NCBI GenBank assembly: GCA_018136815.1
Contig: CM030943.1
Coordinates: 1,795,978-1,859,977, forward strand
DNA from: Isochrysis galbana
Taxonomy: Eukaryota; Haptophyta; Isochrysidales; Isochrysidaceae
Length of the DNA stretch: 64,000 bases
Direction: 5' to 3'
How positions within the stretch are numbered: position 1 is the first letter of the stretch; the number at the start of each line of letters is the position of its first letter. The notes beneath the pieces are model-generated. The model saw nothing but the letters and a program-made list of their open reading frames with translations, did not search any database and was not told the origin of the DNA. Of the stretch, positions 13,457 through 30,070 are shown piece after piece. Both the position numbers and the translations under genes were made by a program.

Positions 13457-16211
13457 TCAATCGTCCCACTCATCGTCATTTGCAGATTCGTCGGAGGCAG
13501 CATCAATGGCAGCTCGGCGTGCAAGGATGGCCGCGACGCTTACGCTAGCAAGCGTCGCGCCGACTGTGGACCGCCCCACCGGCTTGGCGGACGGCGGCTC
13601 CACTTTGCGCAGCGTCGTCCCACCGCGCCGGATGGCCGCAAGCAATTCACTTTGAACTTCGCCGCGAGACGCTGCGGGTGTGCTGGCGGTGGTCCGACTG
13701 GCTGGCCCACCGCGTGCTGCAGCACCGCCGATTGCTGCGCTGCGTAATCTCACACCGCCGCCTCGGATCGCGGCCATCAGCTGATCGCGGCCGTCCGTTT
13801 CGCCACCAGCAGCGGCCCCCTCCGCACCGCCGGCGGTGGGCGGTGCAACAGGCGCTGCCGGCAGCGGCGGTGGCGGAGGTGGTGGTGGCGGCGGCGGTGG
13901 TCGACGAGCGGCGCCACCATCGGCGGCCGGCACGGCTGGGGAGAGCGTGGGTGACGCATTGACACTGGACTGAGCTGAGGTTGCCAGCGGCGAAGATCCA
14001 GTTTTCACGTGAGAGCTGTCGCCAATCCCAGGCGGTGAGTCTGAGCCGGGTTTCCCGCCTGGGGGCCAGCCTGCAGGAATAGGAGAGCGTCGTGGGGACA
14101 ATCCACCGGATGATTCCTGCATCACGTCCGCCGCCTTGGTGAGGGCCAGCTTTGGAACGACTGGCGGCTGCGAGGATGATCTCGGTTGGCCGCATGGTGG
14201 GGAAGGATGCTGGTGTGTGGTATTGATGGCCGCTGTCAAGGTCTCGGGCGACTGGGACGACTCGGGTTGCAGAGGAGTTAGTTGCTGCTGCCGCACGTAG
14301 CCCGCAGCGGTGAGGCCAAGTTGCTGCTCGAACGTGACGAACTCCTTCTTCGTGACACGTTTCGGTTTGGGCCGCTGGACAGGACGTGAGCGCCAGGTGT
14401 ATGAGTCAGGGCTCCGCGCGGATAGCGACAGGACGTGGGGTAGGGTGGGCGAGGTACATGCAGTGTGCTATAGCTCGGCGGCGAAGCTGGAGGCACGCTA
14501 AAGCGTGCGCATTTAGCACGCGCTCACCATCAGCCCTAGTGAGCTGCCGGACGTGTCCTTCACTCTCGCCGCTCGCCGCTTGAGCTTCTCGTCAACCATG
14601 CGCTTGCGCTTCCTCTCCTCCTCGGCAAGCCACTGAATGTAACGGTCGGGCATGCACGGCGGTGAGCCGACGGGCACCTTGGCATGGCCCACAGGTCGGC
14701 ACTCCCTTGATCCCTATTTCGGCCAAATCTGCAGTCGCAATGCGAGGCGATCACCTGCTTGATAAAAAAATCGGGATCGGAGAAGCCGTTGGCGCAGGAT
14801 GACAGCCGTGCAGCGCCATCCGGCCCTTTGGTGAGGGGGTCCAGCAAATGAAGAGCAGGTGGAGGCGCCGCCAACTCGAACGCAGCGGCCAACTGCGCAC
14901 AGCAGGAGGCGGGTCATCAGCGCCGGCGAGCACCCATGGAATGGCGCGCGCGGTCCGCGTGTGTCCAACAATTCATGAGGAAGGTGGGGAGGGGAGAGCG
15001 AGATAGTTCCTGATCGACGCACCTCGGCTGGCCGCGATGACGGAGTGAAGAAGCCGGATTGCTCGACCGCAGACGAGCGGAATTCGATGCCGTCTGACGA
15101 TGAGCATATTGCCGTTACCTACATATGTACGGGGCGCAACCGCGCAAGGTTTTGTGTTGAAGGCAACACGCTTCACTGAAGTAGCCCACAGTGCGTGTGT
15201 TGGGAGTGAAGCTTGTGTTGAGGCGGCCGTTATTCGTTGAGAGGGACCACAAGTCCGCGGGAGTATTTGCCACGACCGCGGGAGTATTTGCCACGACCGA
15301 GGTTTGGCAGCGTGTGCGCCCTGCCGCTTGTAAACACCGTCAGGCAAGGCTAGACGGCCCGCTAGGCCTCAGGCGCATGCCGCTCACCTCTGCAACATCT
15401 GCGGTGCCGAGCACCTGGTCCACTCGGGCCAGGGCCTTTGTCGCGTTGGTCAGCCGCTCGCGCAGCGTGTCTAGGTGTTCTGATCCCTGCCGAGTTTCCT
15501 CGAGGAGGCCATCAAACACCTGGGCATGCGGGTCGATGCTGCATGAGCACAAGGGAGCTCACAGGCGTCGCGGCGCAGCAGAGTGTGCGCTCGGGTGGGA
15601 TCTGGTGGGTTGCTCCTGCCGCCATAGGCTGTTCGACCCCATGCCCACCATCTCCGAGGACGCCTATCCTCTCCGAACAATCCTCCTATTTCCCGCTGAT
15701 CCTCTCCGGCCGCTTCCCATCTGATATCTGCGCTCTGCCTTGCTGGCCTCGCCGTTCCCCTCGGGTCTCTCTCCCTCCCTATCCGCCAACTATGCTCTCC
15801 CTCTGCCTCGCCGTCTTCCCTGACCCCTCCCTTCCAACCTCCATCTTCCCCCCAACGCGCCCCCCTTCTACCTCACATCCTCCCTCTCCTTCTCACCCGC
15901 CTTCCTTCTCTCTCCTACTGCCCCCTTCCCCTCGCCCCCCTTCTTCCCCTTCCCCTTCCCCTCCCCTTCCCCCCTTCCCCCTCCCCCCCTCTTCCCCCCT
16001 CTTCCCCCCTCCCCCCGTTCCCCTACCCTCCCCCCCTCCCCCCCTCCCCTCCCCCTCCCTCTCCCCCTCTCCCTCTCCCTCTCCCTCTCTCCTACTGCCC
16101 CCTTCCCCTCCTCACCTCTGCCGAGCGGAGCGCCAGCGCCCCCAGCTGGCGCAGCACGCCCACCATCGAGCGCATGCTCGCGCCAGAGAGGGAGAGCTCA
16201 CTCGAAGGCAT
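13457..16211 (-). CDS. SCAR/WAVE-family actin nucleation promoter
   Basis: It activates the Arp2/3 complex downstream of Rac-type GTPases. Exons on the minus strand are 16211-16116, 15519-15388, 15118-15023, 14892-14755, 14713-14528 and 14467-13457, all joined in phase 0 (552 residues). The SCAR homology domain is spread over exons 1-4: VGVLRQLGALALRSAE joined to VFDGLLEETRQGSEHLDTLR (the helical bundle), IEFRSSAVEQSGFF, then PPPALHLLDPLTKGPDGAA with SDPDFFIKQ. A basic stretch (EEERKRKRMVDEKLKRR) follows. The last exon holds a serine/proline linker, a run of 12 prolines, two WH2 motifs (DQLMAAIRGGGVRLRSA and SELLAAIRRGGTTLRKV), a central helix (SVAAILARRAAID) and the acidic tail NDDEWDD with its tryptophan. 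The first 10-20 residues of the family are missing from the model, so a further upstream exon is likely. The two WH2 motifs set it apart from animal WAVE proteins, which have one. Confidence 0.88.
15700..16115. repeat. C/T-rich tract within the first WAVE intron
   Basis: Nearly continuous CCCTCCC and CTTCCCC words fill most of the intron between the first two recognised WAVE exons (15520-16115). On the coding strand it reads as polypurine. Confidence 0.75.
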
Positions 16212-16778
16212 GCTCGCCACGCCGCACCACGGCGGCTCAGCTCGACGGCCACACCCAAGGCCACCTCCACCACCCCTTCTCCTCCCTCTCTCCCTCTCCC
16301 TCCCTCCTCTCCCTCTCCCTCTCACCTCAGTCTTTTCTTCTCTCTTCACGGCGCAATTCTTCTCTCTTCGGCACCCCCCCCACCTGTGGCGTCCGCGCGG
16401 CGCCTCTCGCTAGCAGTCTTACTCGCATGTATTTTTAGGCCTCCGCCGCACACAACAACCGAAGCGCTCCGTCCAGCGGCGCATCAAAATAAAACTCTCG
16501 CCTCTGGAAGGAGCCAGCCACAGTAACAGTAAAGTATGGGTGTAAAGTATGGGTGCCGTCTGCTGCGCCCCATCCACCGGTTCTCAGCGGCCAACTACTT
16601 TTCCATTTCTGCTGCCATCGCGCGCCCTTGCCCCACAGGTTTAGAGAATGCAACTCTCAAGTGGACACCTCATTGTGAGAAAACTTGTGACTTGAGTCTT
16701 GAGTGAGGTTCGAAGGATGCTTGAGGTGCGAAGTGCGTCCAAGAATGTAGTGCTGTCCTCGATTGGAAAAACGGTGCT
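16212..16778. other. Upstream flank of the WAVE gene
   Basis: CT-rich up to about 16330, then mixed sequence. A missing first WAVE exon may lie here, but I could not identify it. No other gene is seen. Confidence 0.4.
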
Positions 16779-16932
16779 GGGGCCTGCAAATACAGCGAAA
16801 TACATATGTATTCGGCCTCCGGCCAAATACATTTCAAATACATTCGAGGCCTACAACCCAGGACGCGCGCTTCAAATATACGACAGCCAAATACAAATTC
16901 ACATACGACTACTATATGTATTTGCTGACCCC
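16779..16932. mobile_element. Small palindromic MITE-like element
   Basis: The 154-bp AT-rich segment begins GGGGCCTGCAAATACA and ends TGTATTTGCTGACCCC. These are imperfect inverted repeats (13 or 14 of 16 bases pair). The inside repeats CAAATACA and TGTATT in both directions. No convincing target duplication is seen, so the transposon class is open. Confidence 0.5.
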
Positions 16933-17074
16933 TCTGGCTGTCTGGCCAAACACGGTAAATACTACGTATTTCGTCTTTCCCATCTAGGGTAGTTGTAGTA
17001 GTAGTATGATGTAGACAAGTTGTGAGTTGTAAGTTGTGTCGGCCTCGGATGTATTATATTTGTAATAATGTGTA

Positions 17075-19590
17075 TTGTCGAACACGCGATGACTATCGGC
17101 TCATAGGCAGAGGGCCGTTCGATCGAGCCGACAGCTGACGCGGTCGTGGAAGGATCGTTGTTTGTTGCTTGCGGGAAGATGTCTGAAAGGTCATAGTAAG
17201 AGTCGGGTCTGACAGTGTCTGCCATTGAGCGCTACGAGCGATGAGGTAGACTGAAGGTCGGAGGATTGCGACGCGTGGCGTCGGAGAGTAGAGATGAGGC
17301 TAGCTAGCGAGCTAGTAGAAGAGAGAGAGAATGAGAATGAGAGCTTCTTAGGTCCGAGGTAGACACGGGAGACTACAACGCATGGACTCAAAAAGTTCGG
17401 AGGGTACAGAACCACACAAACTAAACCAAACGGGGCGAAAACTAACCACACCTGGACGGACGGCTAGGCGTCGGCACCAGGGCAATTCAGCAACGCGCAG
17501 ACATGCGACAGAGGGGTCGGCAGAACGAGGGCAGACCTCGCTGGGGAGCTATGACCGATACACGGAGAGAAGACGAAAGATAGTCATGGAACATTTGATG
17601 ATGATGACATCGAGAGAAAGTAAGAGAAGAGGCGGTATACCAATCGACGAGACCTTGATAGGGACGGGCCAGGATTTCGGAAATTTTTTTCGAAATTTGG
17701 GCTCATTTTCCGAGCGTCGATTTCGTTCGAAATTTCGCGAAATTTGGGGCCGTCTAAGGGACATGGACACAATACCAAGGGGGGGACGGGTGTCGATGGG
17801 CAATAAATATTCGTCCTATGGGGGGGGGGGTCGGGAATGACTGGCGCGAAATTCCCGACGCGTGACGCGCGACAAAACCGCAGCTTTTCACGTATCCTCC
17901 ATCGTGAGTTGGAGTTGGTGGCTAGTGGAGGGCAAACCACTCTCAGCTTCCAGCTTGCTTGGTCGCGAGGTGCCCGTGTTTCTTTTGCTTTGTCTCCTAA
18001 CTTCCGCGTCGTGTGAGCGCGTGTTTTTGTTATTGAAGTGCATGCTTGGAGGCGTGATAATGAATTCGTTGTCCGATCAGCTCCAGTGTGCGCATTGAGC
18101 ATTGATGCTCTGGTACCACCAACGTGACACGTGCTGAATGATGACAAGTGAGGTCTGACTCTTGGCTTGTAGTCTTGTGGTCTTGTAGTTTGTTTATCAG
18201 AGCGTAAATTACTGAACCAGAGTAATGTATGTAGTTATAATAGATAATAGATATCTCACATCTTAATTAATACTTAAACTTAACATAAACACTAACACTT
18301 CATATTGATTATAATAGTTAACACTAGATATATATAGCATGCAGCGTATCGTCGATCGTCGATCGGCGTAAGTACACGAGTACACGTGTACACGTGAGCG
18401 CAACTCCACATGGTCACCACGAAATATTGTCGAAATTTGGGTGGGGAAACGCGAAATATTGGCGAAATATCGAACGAAATTTGGGCAGGTCTCAAACGAA
18501 ACTCTGGCCTGTCCCTAGACCTTGAGGCTTAAAATAACCCACAGGTTACGAGTAAATAAAAGTCTGTCATCGTATGGAATACGACACTCCCCGACTAAAT
18601 TCGAGTCGTCTCGACGAGCGGCATGGAAGGAGAACAAATCAAACGAAACAGCAGAAATCAGAACTAGAACAACGAGGCGAGAGAAACCAAAGATGTTGGC
18701 CACAGTCACGGTGCCCGGGTGTGCCAAAGAACTGCCGGAGGGCATGCACCTGCATGACGAAGGAGGACATCTGCGCGGCGGGGGGGGGGGGGGGGCGGGG
18801 CGCGAGGCGGGGGCGCGGGGGGCGGGGGCGGGCGGGGAATAACGGGCTTTTGGCGCCCTAGAAGTTAAGAGTTAAGAAAACATAGTAAATAGTAAAGACC
18901 CCGCGGCTTCTAAGAAACTATCAAGATGTGGGAGTCGTGTTCGTGTCGTATTCCATACGATGACAGACTTTTACTGGTAACCTGTGGGTTATTTTAAGCC
19001 TCAAGGTCTCGTCGATTTGTATTCCGCCTCTTCTCTTACTTTCTCTCGATGTCATCAAATGTTCCATGACCGTCGTTTGTCTTCTCTCCGTGTATCGGTC
19101 ATAGCTCCCCAGCGAGGTCCGCCCTCGTTGTTCCGACCCCTCTGTCGCATGTCTGCGCGTTGCTAAGTTGCCCTGGTGCCGACGCTGGCCGTCCGTCCAG
19201 GTGTGGTTAGTTTTCGCCTCGTTTGGTTTAGTTTGTGTGTCTCTGTGGTCTCGAACTTTTTGAGTCCATTCGTTGTAGTCTCCCGTGTCTATCTCGGACC
19301 TAAGAAGCTCTCATTCTCTCTCTCCTCTCTCCCTCTCTCTCACTAGCTCGCTAGCTAGCCTCGTCTCTACTTTCCGACGCCACGCGTCACAATCCTCCGA
19401 CCTTCAGTCTACCTCATCGCTCGTAGCGCCCGATGGCAGACACTCTCAGACCCGACTCTTACTATGATCTGTCAGACATCTTCCCGCCAGCAACAATCAA
19501 CGATCAACGACCCTTCCACGACCGCGTCAGCTGCCGGCTCGATCGAACGGCCCTCTGCCTATGAGCCTATAGTCATCGCGTGCTCGACAA
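17075..19590. mobile_element. Inverted pair of LTR-retrotransposon 5' ends
   Basis: The arm 17075-18586 (without its inserted hAT element) is the reverse complement of 18943-19590, each about 645 bp, separated by a 356-bp GC-rich centre. Read outward from the centre, each arm starts with TGTCGTATTCCATACGATG, runs through a CT-rich leader and reaches a reading-frame start beginning MADT followed by RPDSYYDLSDI. This is the layout of an LTR, an untranslated leader and the beginning of gag. The arms differ by several percent by eye, so the arrangement is not recent. The element is broken: only 5' parts are present in both arms. Family: an LTR retrotransposon of unassigned clade. Confidence 0.7.
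17659..18517. mobile_element. Non-autonomous hAT transposon, 859 bp
   Basis: The left terminus reads TAGGGACGGGCCAGGATTTC and the right terminus, reverse-complemented, reads TAGGGACAGGCCAGAGTTTC, so the inverted repeats match at 17 of 20 positions. The element is flanked by a perfect 8-bp duplication, GACCTTGA (17651-17658 and 18518-18525). The uninterrupted homologous arm at 19000-19010 carries this octamer once. Eight-base duplications and termini of this type are the mark of the hAT superfamily. The interior has repeated CGAAATTTCG-like words near both ends and an AT-rich centre. It has no transposase frame, so it must have been moved by a related transposase supplied elsewhere. Confidence 0.9.
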
Positions 19591-21360
19591 GTCGGCTTAT
19601 TAGAAAATGTAGAAGGCAAAAATCCCTATTTTCTTAATGGTGCATCCTTACTGTAGACTTGTCGCTTTGTAGTTGTAGACAATTTGTAGGCCCAAAACTA
19701 AAACCAGAACCGAGCAGCGCTTGCGCTCGGCGTCCAGTCGACAGGTGGCCGTGTCGAGAGAGTCGAACGAAGCCAGCGAGCAGGAGCACGAGAGGAGAGC
19801 ACGGAGGACCGTACGGATGCGCGCCGAGTCGCCACCATCGTGAGGAAGACGAGGGCGAGGAGAGAGCTGGAGGGTGAGCGAGGAGGAGGAGGGAGGCAGG
19901 CAGTAGGAGCCTTCTCTCTCTCGTAGGTCGATGAGAGGGGGAGGGGGAGACGGGGGGAGGGGACCCGGGGGGGAGAGACCAAAAGACCTGCCAGTTGTTT
20001 ACGTTAGTGTTTTCGCAAGATACGGTAATAATTTCCCGGTCCCAGGGGGTGTCCCCACGGTTCCCGACGGGGACATGCACCGCGGGAAGCAGAGAAAAAA
20101 AGTTGTTATGCTAGCCTGGATTTAATTTTAAAATACTGCTCTGCATCGGTCCCCCCGCGGATACACCGTGCGTGCGCATGCCAACTTTTTCCCTATGCGT
20201 ACACCTAAGGCCCATACTTACATAAACTAGCCATATAAGAGATGTTTCTTTGCGCAGCACGTGTGATGACTTTACAACTGTGGACATTCGATCGCTCAAA
20301 TCGACTGATGTCCCACAATTGACGGAACGACACCTCTAGCTCTAGTAGTCTAGTTTCTAGTTTCTAGAAACACGGGAACCTCGGACCTCGGAACCACGGC
20401 ACGCTGCTAGGGAGGGCGGTTGAAGTTTGAGACACAGTGAGAACGGGCTGTTTTTGGCCTCTGCAAAAACACGGCAAACCCCTTTTTTGTTTTTACCGTG
20501 TAGGCCTCGACGGCTAAAAAGTTCCGTCCTACATTATAGGACCGCGTCCTACGATTTCGGATTTCGGTGTATTTGTAGGACCCTGAGCTTGAAAGCCACA
20601 CAACTTTCGAGAGTGAAGGATTGGGACTTCCCACCAACTGAAGGATAGTCCCAACTCAGTCTTGAGATCCTTAGCTCCCACTATGGCCAAGGCTGTATAG
20701 ACTTCATCTTGACCGAGCTTTCGGCTCCAGCGTGAACTGAGTACTTCGGCCATCGGAGGCCACCGGGTGCGTCGAGAGTTTTGTTTTTGCCCGCAAGAGG
20801 CAAAAGCAGCCAAAACTCTCATTGGGCTTCAAAACCAAGCTTGGTCTCCACTGAAGGTCGAAAGGAACCCATGCCAAAGAGCATTTCATCTCGTGGGAGC
20901 AAGTTCTAGGGAGCTCATCATGAGCCTCAAATCGTGTCCTCAGGTGTTTGCGGCAATTCGTAGGACAACGCCGTTTTTTGCCGGGAAGGCTTCCGCGAGT
21001 GGCAAATAACTCATTAAGCTTTGAGAATGGTGTCTTGAGCCTCTAGGAGGACTCAATGAGCGCAATGAGATGAACACAGAAACCAAATCCTAGCTCCCCA
21101 TTCCTACATTGAACCGTGTCTTCATAGTTCACAACGTCGTCCTACATTGTAGGACTCGTCCTATAAAGCTGGGTACCTTTATCCGTCGAGGTCCCCTTTC
21201 CCTTCACTCCTACTACAACTATTATTACTACGTAGTAATATTATTTATTATATCTTGGATGTCCCTCGCCTTGGCGCCCGAGGCGCAGTGGGAGCGAGGA
21301 GGGACTCTAACTTAGTTTTAAACCCCCGTCGCCCGCTCCCGTCCACGCGGGCCTTCTACT
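19591..21360. other. Intergenic repeat mosaic
   Basis: No gene is seen. 20360-20490 is the inverted partner of 2600-2730. Near 20527 and 21132 the same word GTCCTACATT, followed by TAGGAC, occurs in direct orientation. 19740-19980 is purine-rich and probably part of an old element. Weak similarity only; nothing is codable. Confidence 0.5.
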
Positions 21361-27412
<6,052 letters not shown>

Positions 27413-28054
27413 CGACACGGAGCGAATATATGATGTACGAGCGTGGCCTTATGGGATGCGCCCAACCGAATTGGCTTCCATCGTGATGGATTGCAAGGGC
27501 TCAAGGTGGCGCCGCCTGGGATAAGGGGTCTAGATGGTAGTGAGTCAGCCAGCAAGAAGCAAGATCTATGATCGATGTGATCTGAGAGTGTGCGCCATTG
27601 GGCGACATGTTCTCGCAACACATTGCAGTGCGTAGTGATATTAGTAATCACTCACCATCCTACCTAATACAAACACGACAACAACACACATGCCCGTTCG
27701 CCTAGATCGATGTTGTGATGTGGTAGGAGTTGAGGCTGAGGGCCTGGGGGTCCATGGTGTGCCTGTGGGTGTGGGGCTGGCCGGGGGTGGCACGCACGGG
27801 CCTCGGCCCGTGCGCACCTAGGTTTCGGGGGCGCTGTCTCGCTGCCGCATCGGCGGCGCGCGCTTCTGCGCATGTGGGCCGATCGGTCGTCGGCGCAGCG
27901 CAGCGGCAGCGGGGTGGGCGGAGGGAGAGGAGGGGGGCGGCGCGCGCTCCATGACCCTACCTATCGCCTATCGTGTATCGTGTACGACGACAGTTGCCGC
28001 TCCGTGTGCTCCCCTTCTCATCCTCATCCTCCCCAAAAACTGCCGTAGTAGTAT
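27413..28054. other. 3' flank of NAT10 and element leader
   Basis: No host gene is seen. On the minus strand, 27990-27950 reads CGATAGGTAGGGTCATGGAG and continues into a short frame beginning MERAPPP, the same arrangement as at 46360-46410. It is a retroelement leader fossil. 27965-27990 is a small run of ATCG-type palindromic words. Confidence 0.5.
27770..27995 (-). mobile_element. Retroelement leader fossil, MERAPPP type
   Basis: A palindromic CGATA-rich leader is followed directly by ATGGAGCGCGCGCCGCC, then GC-rich sequence. Relatives: 46360-46574 (plus) and 49867-50215 (minus). It is truncated and broken. Confidence 0.45.
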
Positions 28055-28442
28055 AAAAAAAACCTTTTAATATTCTTACCGCACTCGCGGCGAATGGAAC
28101 CACTACCCACTACAAGTAGCACGTAGCATACTCTCTACACCCCCATTCCCCCGGCCCTTCTCCCCCCGCCATCAGGCGGCTCCCCCCGTACACTACTAGG
28201 GGGATTGGGGTGGAGGGCTTAATCTTAGATATGGTCCGGTGGCCCGCCCCCCCCCCCCCCCGGTGATCCGTTCTCCACTTCCTCCTACGCCTCCCGGGCT
28301 GGCGGCGGACTCTGTCTCGTCTTATCCTGTAAACAGGCGCGAGACTTACCGATTTTCCGGTGGGCGGAGCTCTCGCTCGCCCCCACCCCCTTCTCCGCGC
28401 TCTCTCTCCCCTCTCCTGCGGCACGCGCGATGGCGCGCCTGA
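28055..28442 (+). repeat. Direct repeat, copy A
   Basis: It begins with eight A followed by CCTTTTAATATTCTTACCGC and ends near CGCGATGGCGCGCCTG. The left 390 bp of the element at 29166-29922 is the same sequence with few differences. The head (in inverted form) and part of the body recur at 30285-30400. Confidence 0.85.
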
Positions 28443-28445
28443 GGC

Positions 28446-28660
28446 GAGAAGCGCTCAATCACCATCACCCACATCAAAGAAAAGCGTTCAATCACTACCA
28501 TCAGCCTACACGTGGGAACGCGTTCAATCGCCATCACCCCCACATCAAAGAAAAGCGTTCAATCACCATCAGCCTACACGTGGGAACGCGTTCAATCGCC
28601 ATCACCCCCCCCCCGCATGGAAAAGCGTTCAATCACCATCAGCCTACACGTGGTCTCGTC
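28446..28660 (+). repeat. Minisatellite of GCGTTCAATC units
   Basis: Units such as AAAGCGTTCAATCACCATCA and GGGAACGCGTTCAATCGCCA, joined by CAGCCTACACGTG, recur about six times in tandem. The unit length is near 30-35 bp. Non-coding. Confidence 0.8.
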
Positions 28661-28799
28661 TGCCTTGTGGCACCGAGGAGCAAGAGGATGCAACTTGAGG
28701 TTCCCTTTTTTTAGCCCCCTGCATTGCCTTTTTCTACACCTTATACAAGTTACCCCCCCAAAAAATGTGTCCCTATATGCAAACACCTATGGGTCCAAG

Positions 28800-28860
28800 C
28801 TTGTCACGGGGGGGGTAGGGGGGGTATGGGGGGGTTAGGGGGGGGGTAGGGGGGGGGCTG
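28800..28860 (+). repeat. G-rich tract with TAGGGG steps
   Basis: Runs of six to nine G separated by TA, TAT, TTA and similar spacers. The spacing allows intramolecular four-stranded G structures. It is not a telomeric array. Confidence 0.7.
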
Positions 28861-29165
28861 AAATTTTTTATATCCACGGGCTGAGGAGGCTGCTTGAGTT
28901 GAACCCACATTTATTGACGTACACTGTCGAATGTAAGTCCTTATTCAGTTCATTCGATTTCAAGCACAATACGAACATTGAAGACACCTTACATGCCATT
29001 TGCGAGGCTGATAAATCATTCACACTGGTTTATATGATACACACTCTCTTGAGCAAGTTCACTGCGAAAACAATCATCGATATGAGTCGTGATGATCTGC
29101 TTCGTAAAATCAAAGCTGCTCACGTCGATTCGGGATTAACTCCCCACCTCCAAGAATTGCTAGAA
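28858..29165 (+). CDS. AT-richer open frame, interrupted by an insertion
   Basis: A frame of about 100 codons with ordinary amino-acid composition (for example CKSLFSSFDFKHNTNIEDT and SRDDLLRKIKAAHVDSG). Its base composition is clearly more AT-rich than the neighbourhood. It has no ATG near its beginning; the first in-frame Met is internal. It runs into the A tract of the insertion at 29166. The same frame resumes at 29939-30070. I do not recognise the family. It could be a remnant of a captured foreign gene or of a large mobile element. Confidence 0.45.
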
Positions 29166-29922
29166 AAAAAACCTTTTAATATTCTTACCGCACTCGCGGC
29201 GAATGGAACCACTACCCACTACAAGTAGCACGTAGCATACTCTCTACACCCCCATTCCCCGGCCCTTCTCCCCCCGCCATCAGGCGGCTCCCCCCGTACA
29301 CTACTAGGGGGATTGGGGTGGAGGGCTTAGATATGGTCCGGTGGCCCGCGCCACCCCCCGGTGATCTCTCCCCCCCTTCCTCCTGTGTCTCCGAGTGGGC
29401 GGCCCACTCTGTCTCGTCTTATCCTGTAAACAGGCGCGAGACTTACCGATTTTCCGGTGGGCGGAGCTCTCGCTCGCGCCCACCCCCTTTTCCGCGCTCT
29501 CTCTCCCCTCTCCTGCGGCACGCGCGATGGCGCGCCTGCGGCAGGCCTCCAGCTGCCCTCTGGCGGCCCCTGGAGGCTCCTGGAGGCCAGCTCAGGGGGC
29601 AGAGGAGGCTGGGGCTGGGCCCTGGCCTCCCGTGCCTCTCCCTCGCTGGCGCTCCCGAGCCTCTGGGGCCCCGAGTCTGCACCTGTCTGCCTGTCGACCA
29701 GGGGGGGAGGGGGGGTTGGAGCAATGGGCTGGTCACGAGGGGCCAGGATGGGCGAATGGGGCGAGCCTGTGGGGAAGAGAGTGGGTCAGTAGGGCAGTGG
29801 CCTCCTGGCAAGCCATCAGGCATGCCAGGAGGATGGGTGGTTCCTCCCCCATGGCAGGGGAGGAGTGGAGAGAGGGGGGGGCTCGTGCCCCCCCATGGGT
29901 CAACCAAGTATAAACTTAGTTG
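29166..29922. mobile_element. 757-bp insertion with 16-bp target duplication
   Basis: The flanks carry the identical word CCAAGAATTGCTAGAA at 29150-29165 and 29923-29938. The insert begins with an A run and CCTTTTAATATTC and ends at a palindrome around AAGTATAAACTTAG. The left half is repeated at 28055-28442. A variable-length duplication of this size is typical of target-primed retroposition, but neither end carries a clean 3' poly(A) tail in the expected orientation, so the class is uncertain. Confidence 0.7.
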
Positions 29923-29938
29923 CCAAGAATTGCTAGAA

Positions 29939-30070
29939 GGTGTCGATTCGGGTTCAGCTTCCCAAGTAAAGATTGAAAACAAAAGGCCGCTTATCGATTC
30001 GGGTTCAGCTCCCGTAAAGATTGAACCCACAAGGCCCAGCAACATCAAACACAAAAAAGCTCGGTCCTAG
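29939..30070 (+). other. Continuation of the interrupted open frame
   Basis: It is in the same phase as the frame before the insertion. It contains two imperfect repeats of DSGSA followed by VKIE, and a basic end (IKHKKARS) before the stop. The composition again is AT-richer. Function unknown. Confidence 0.45.

Noticed and set aside
28446-28660. CRISPR-like array of 30-bp units
   Set aside because: A eukaryotic minisatellite: units are adjacent and diverged, with no unique spacers.
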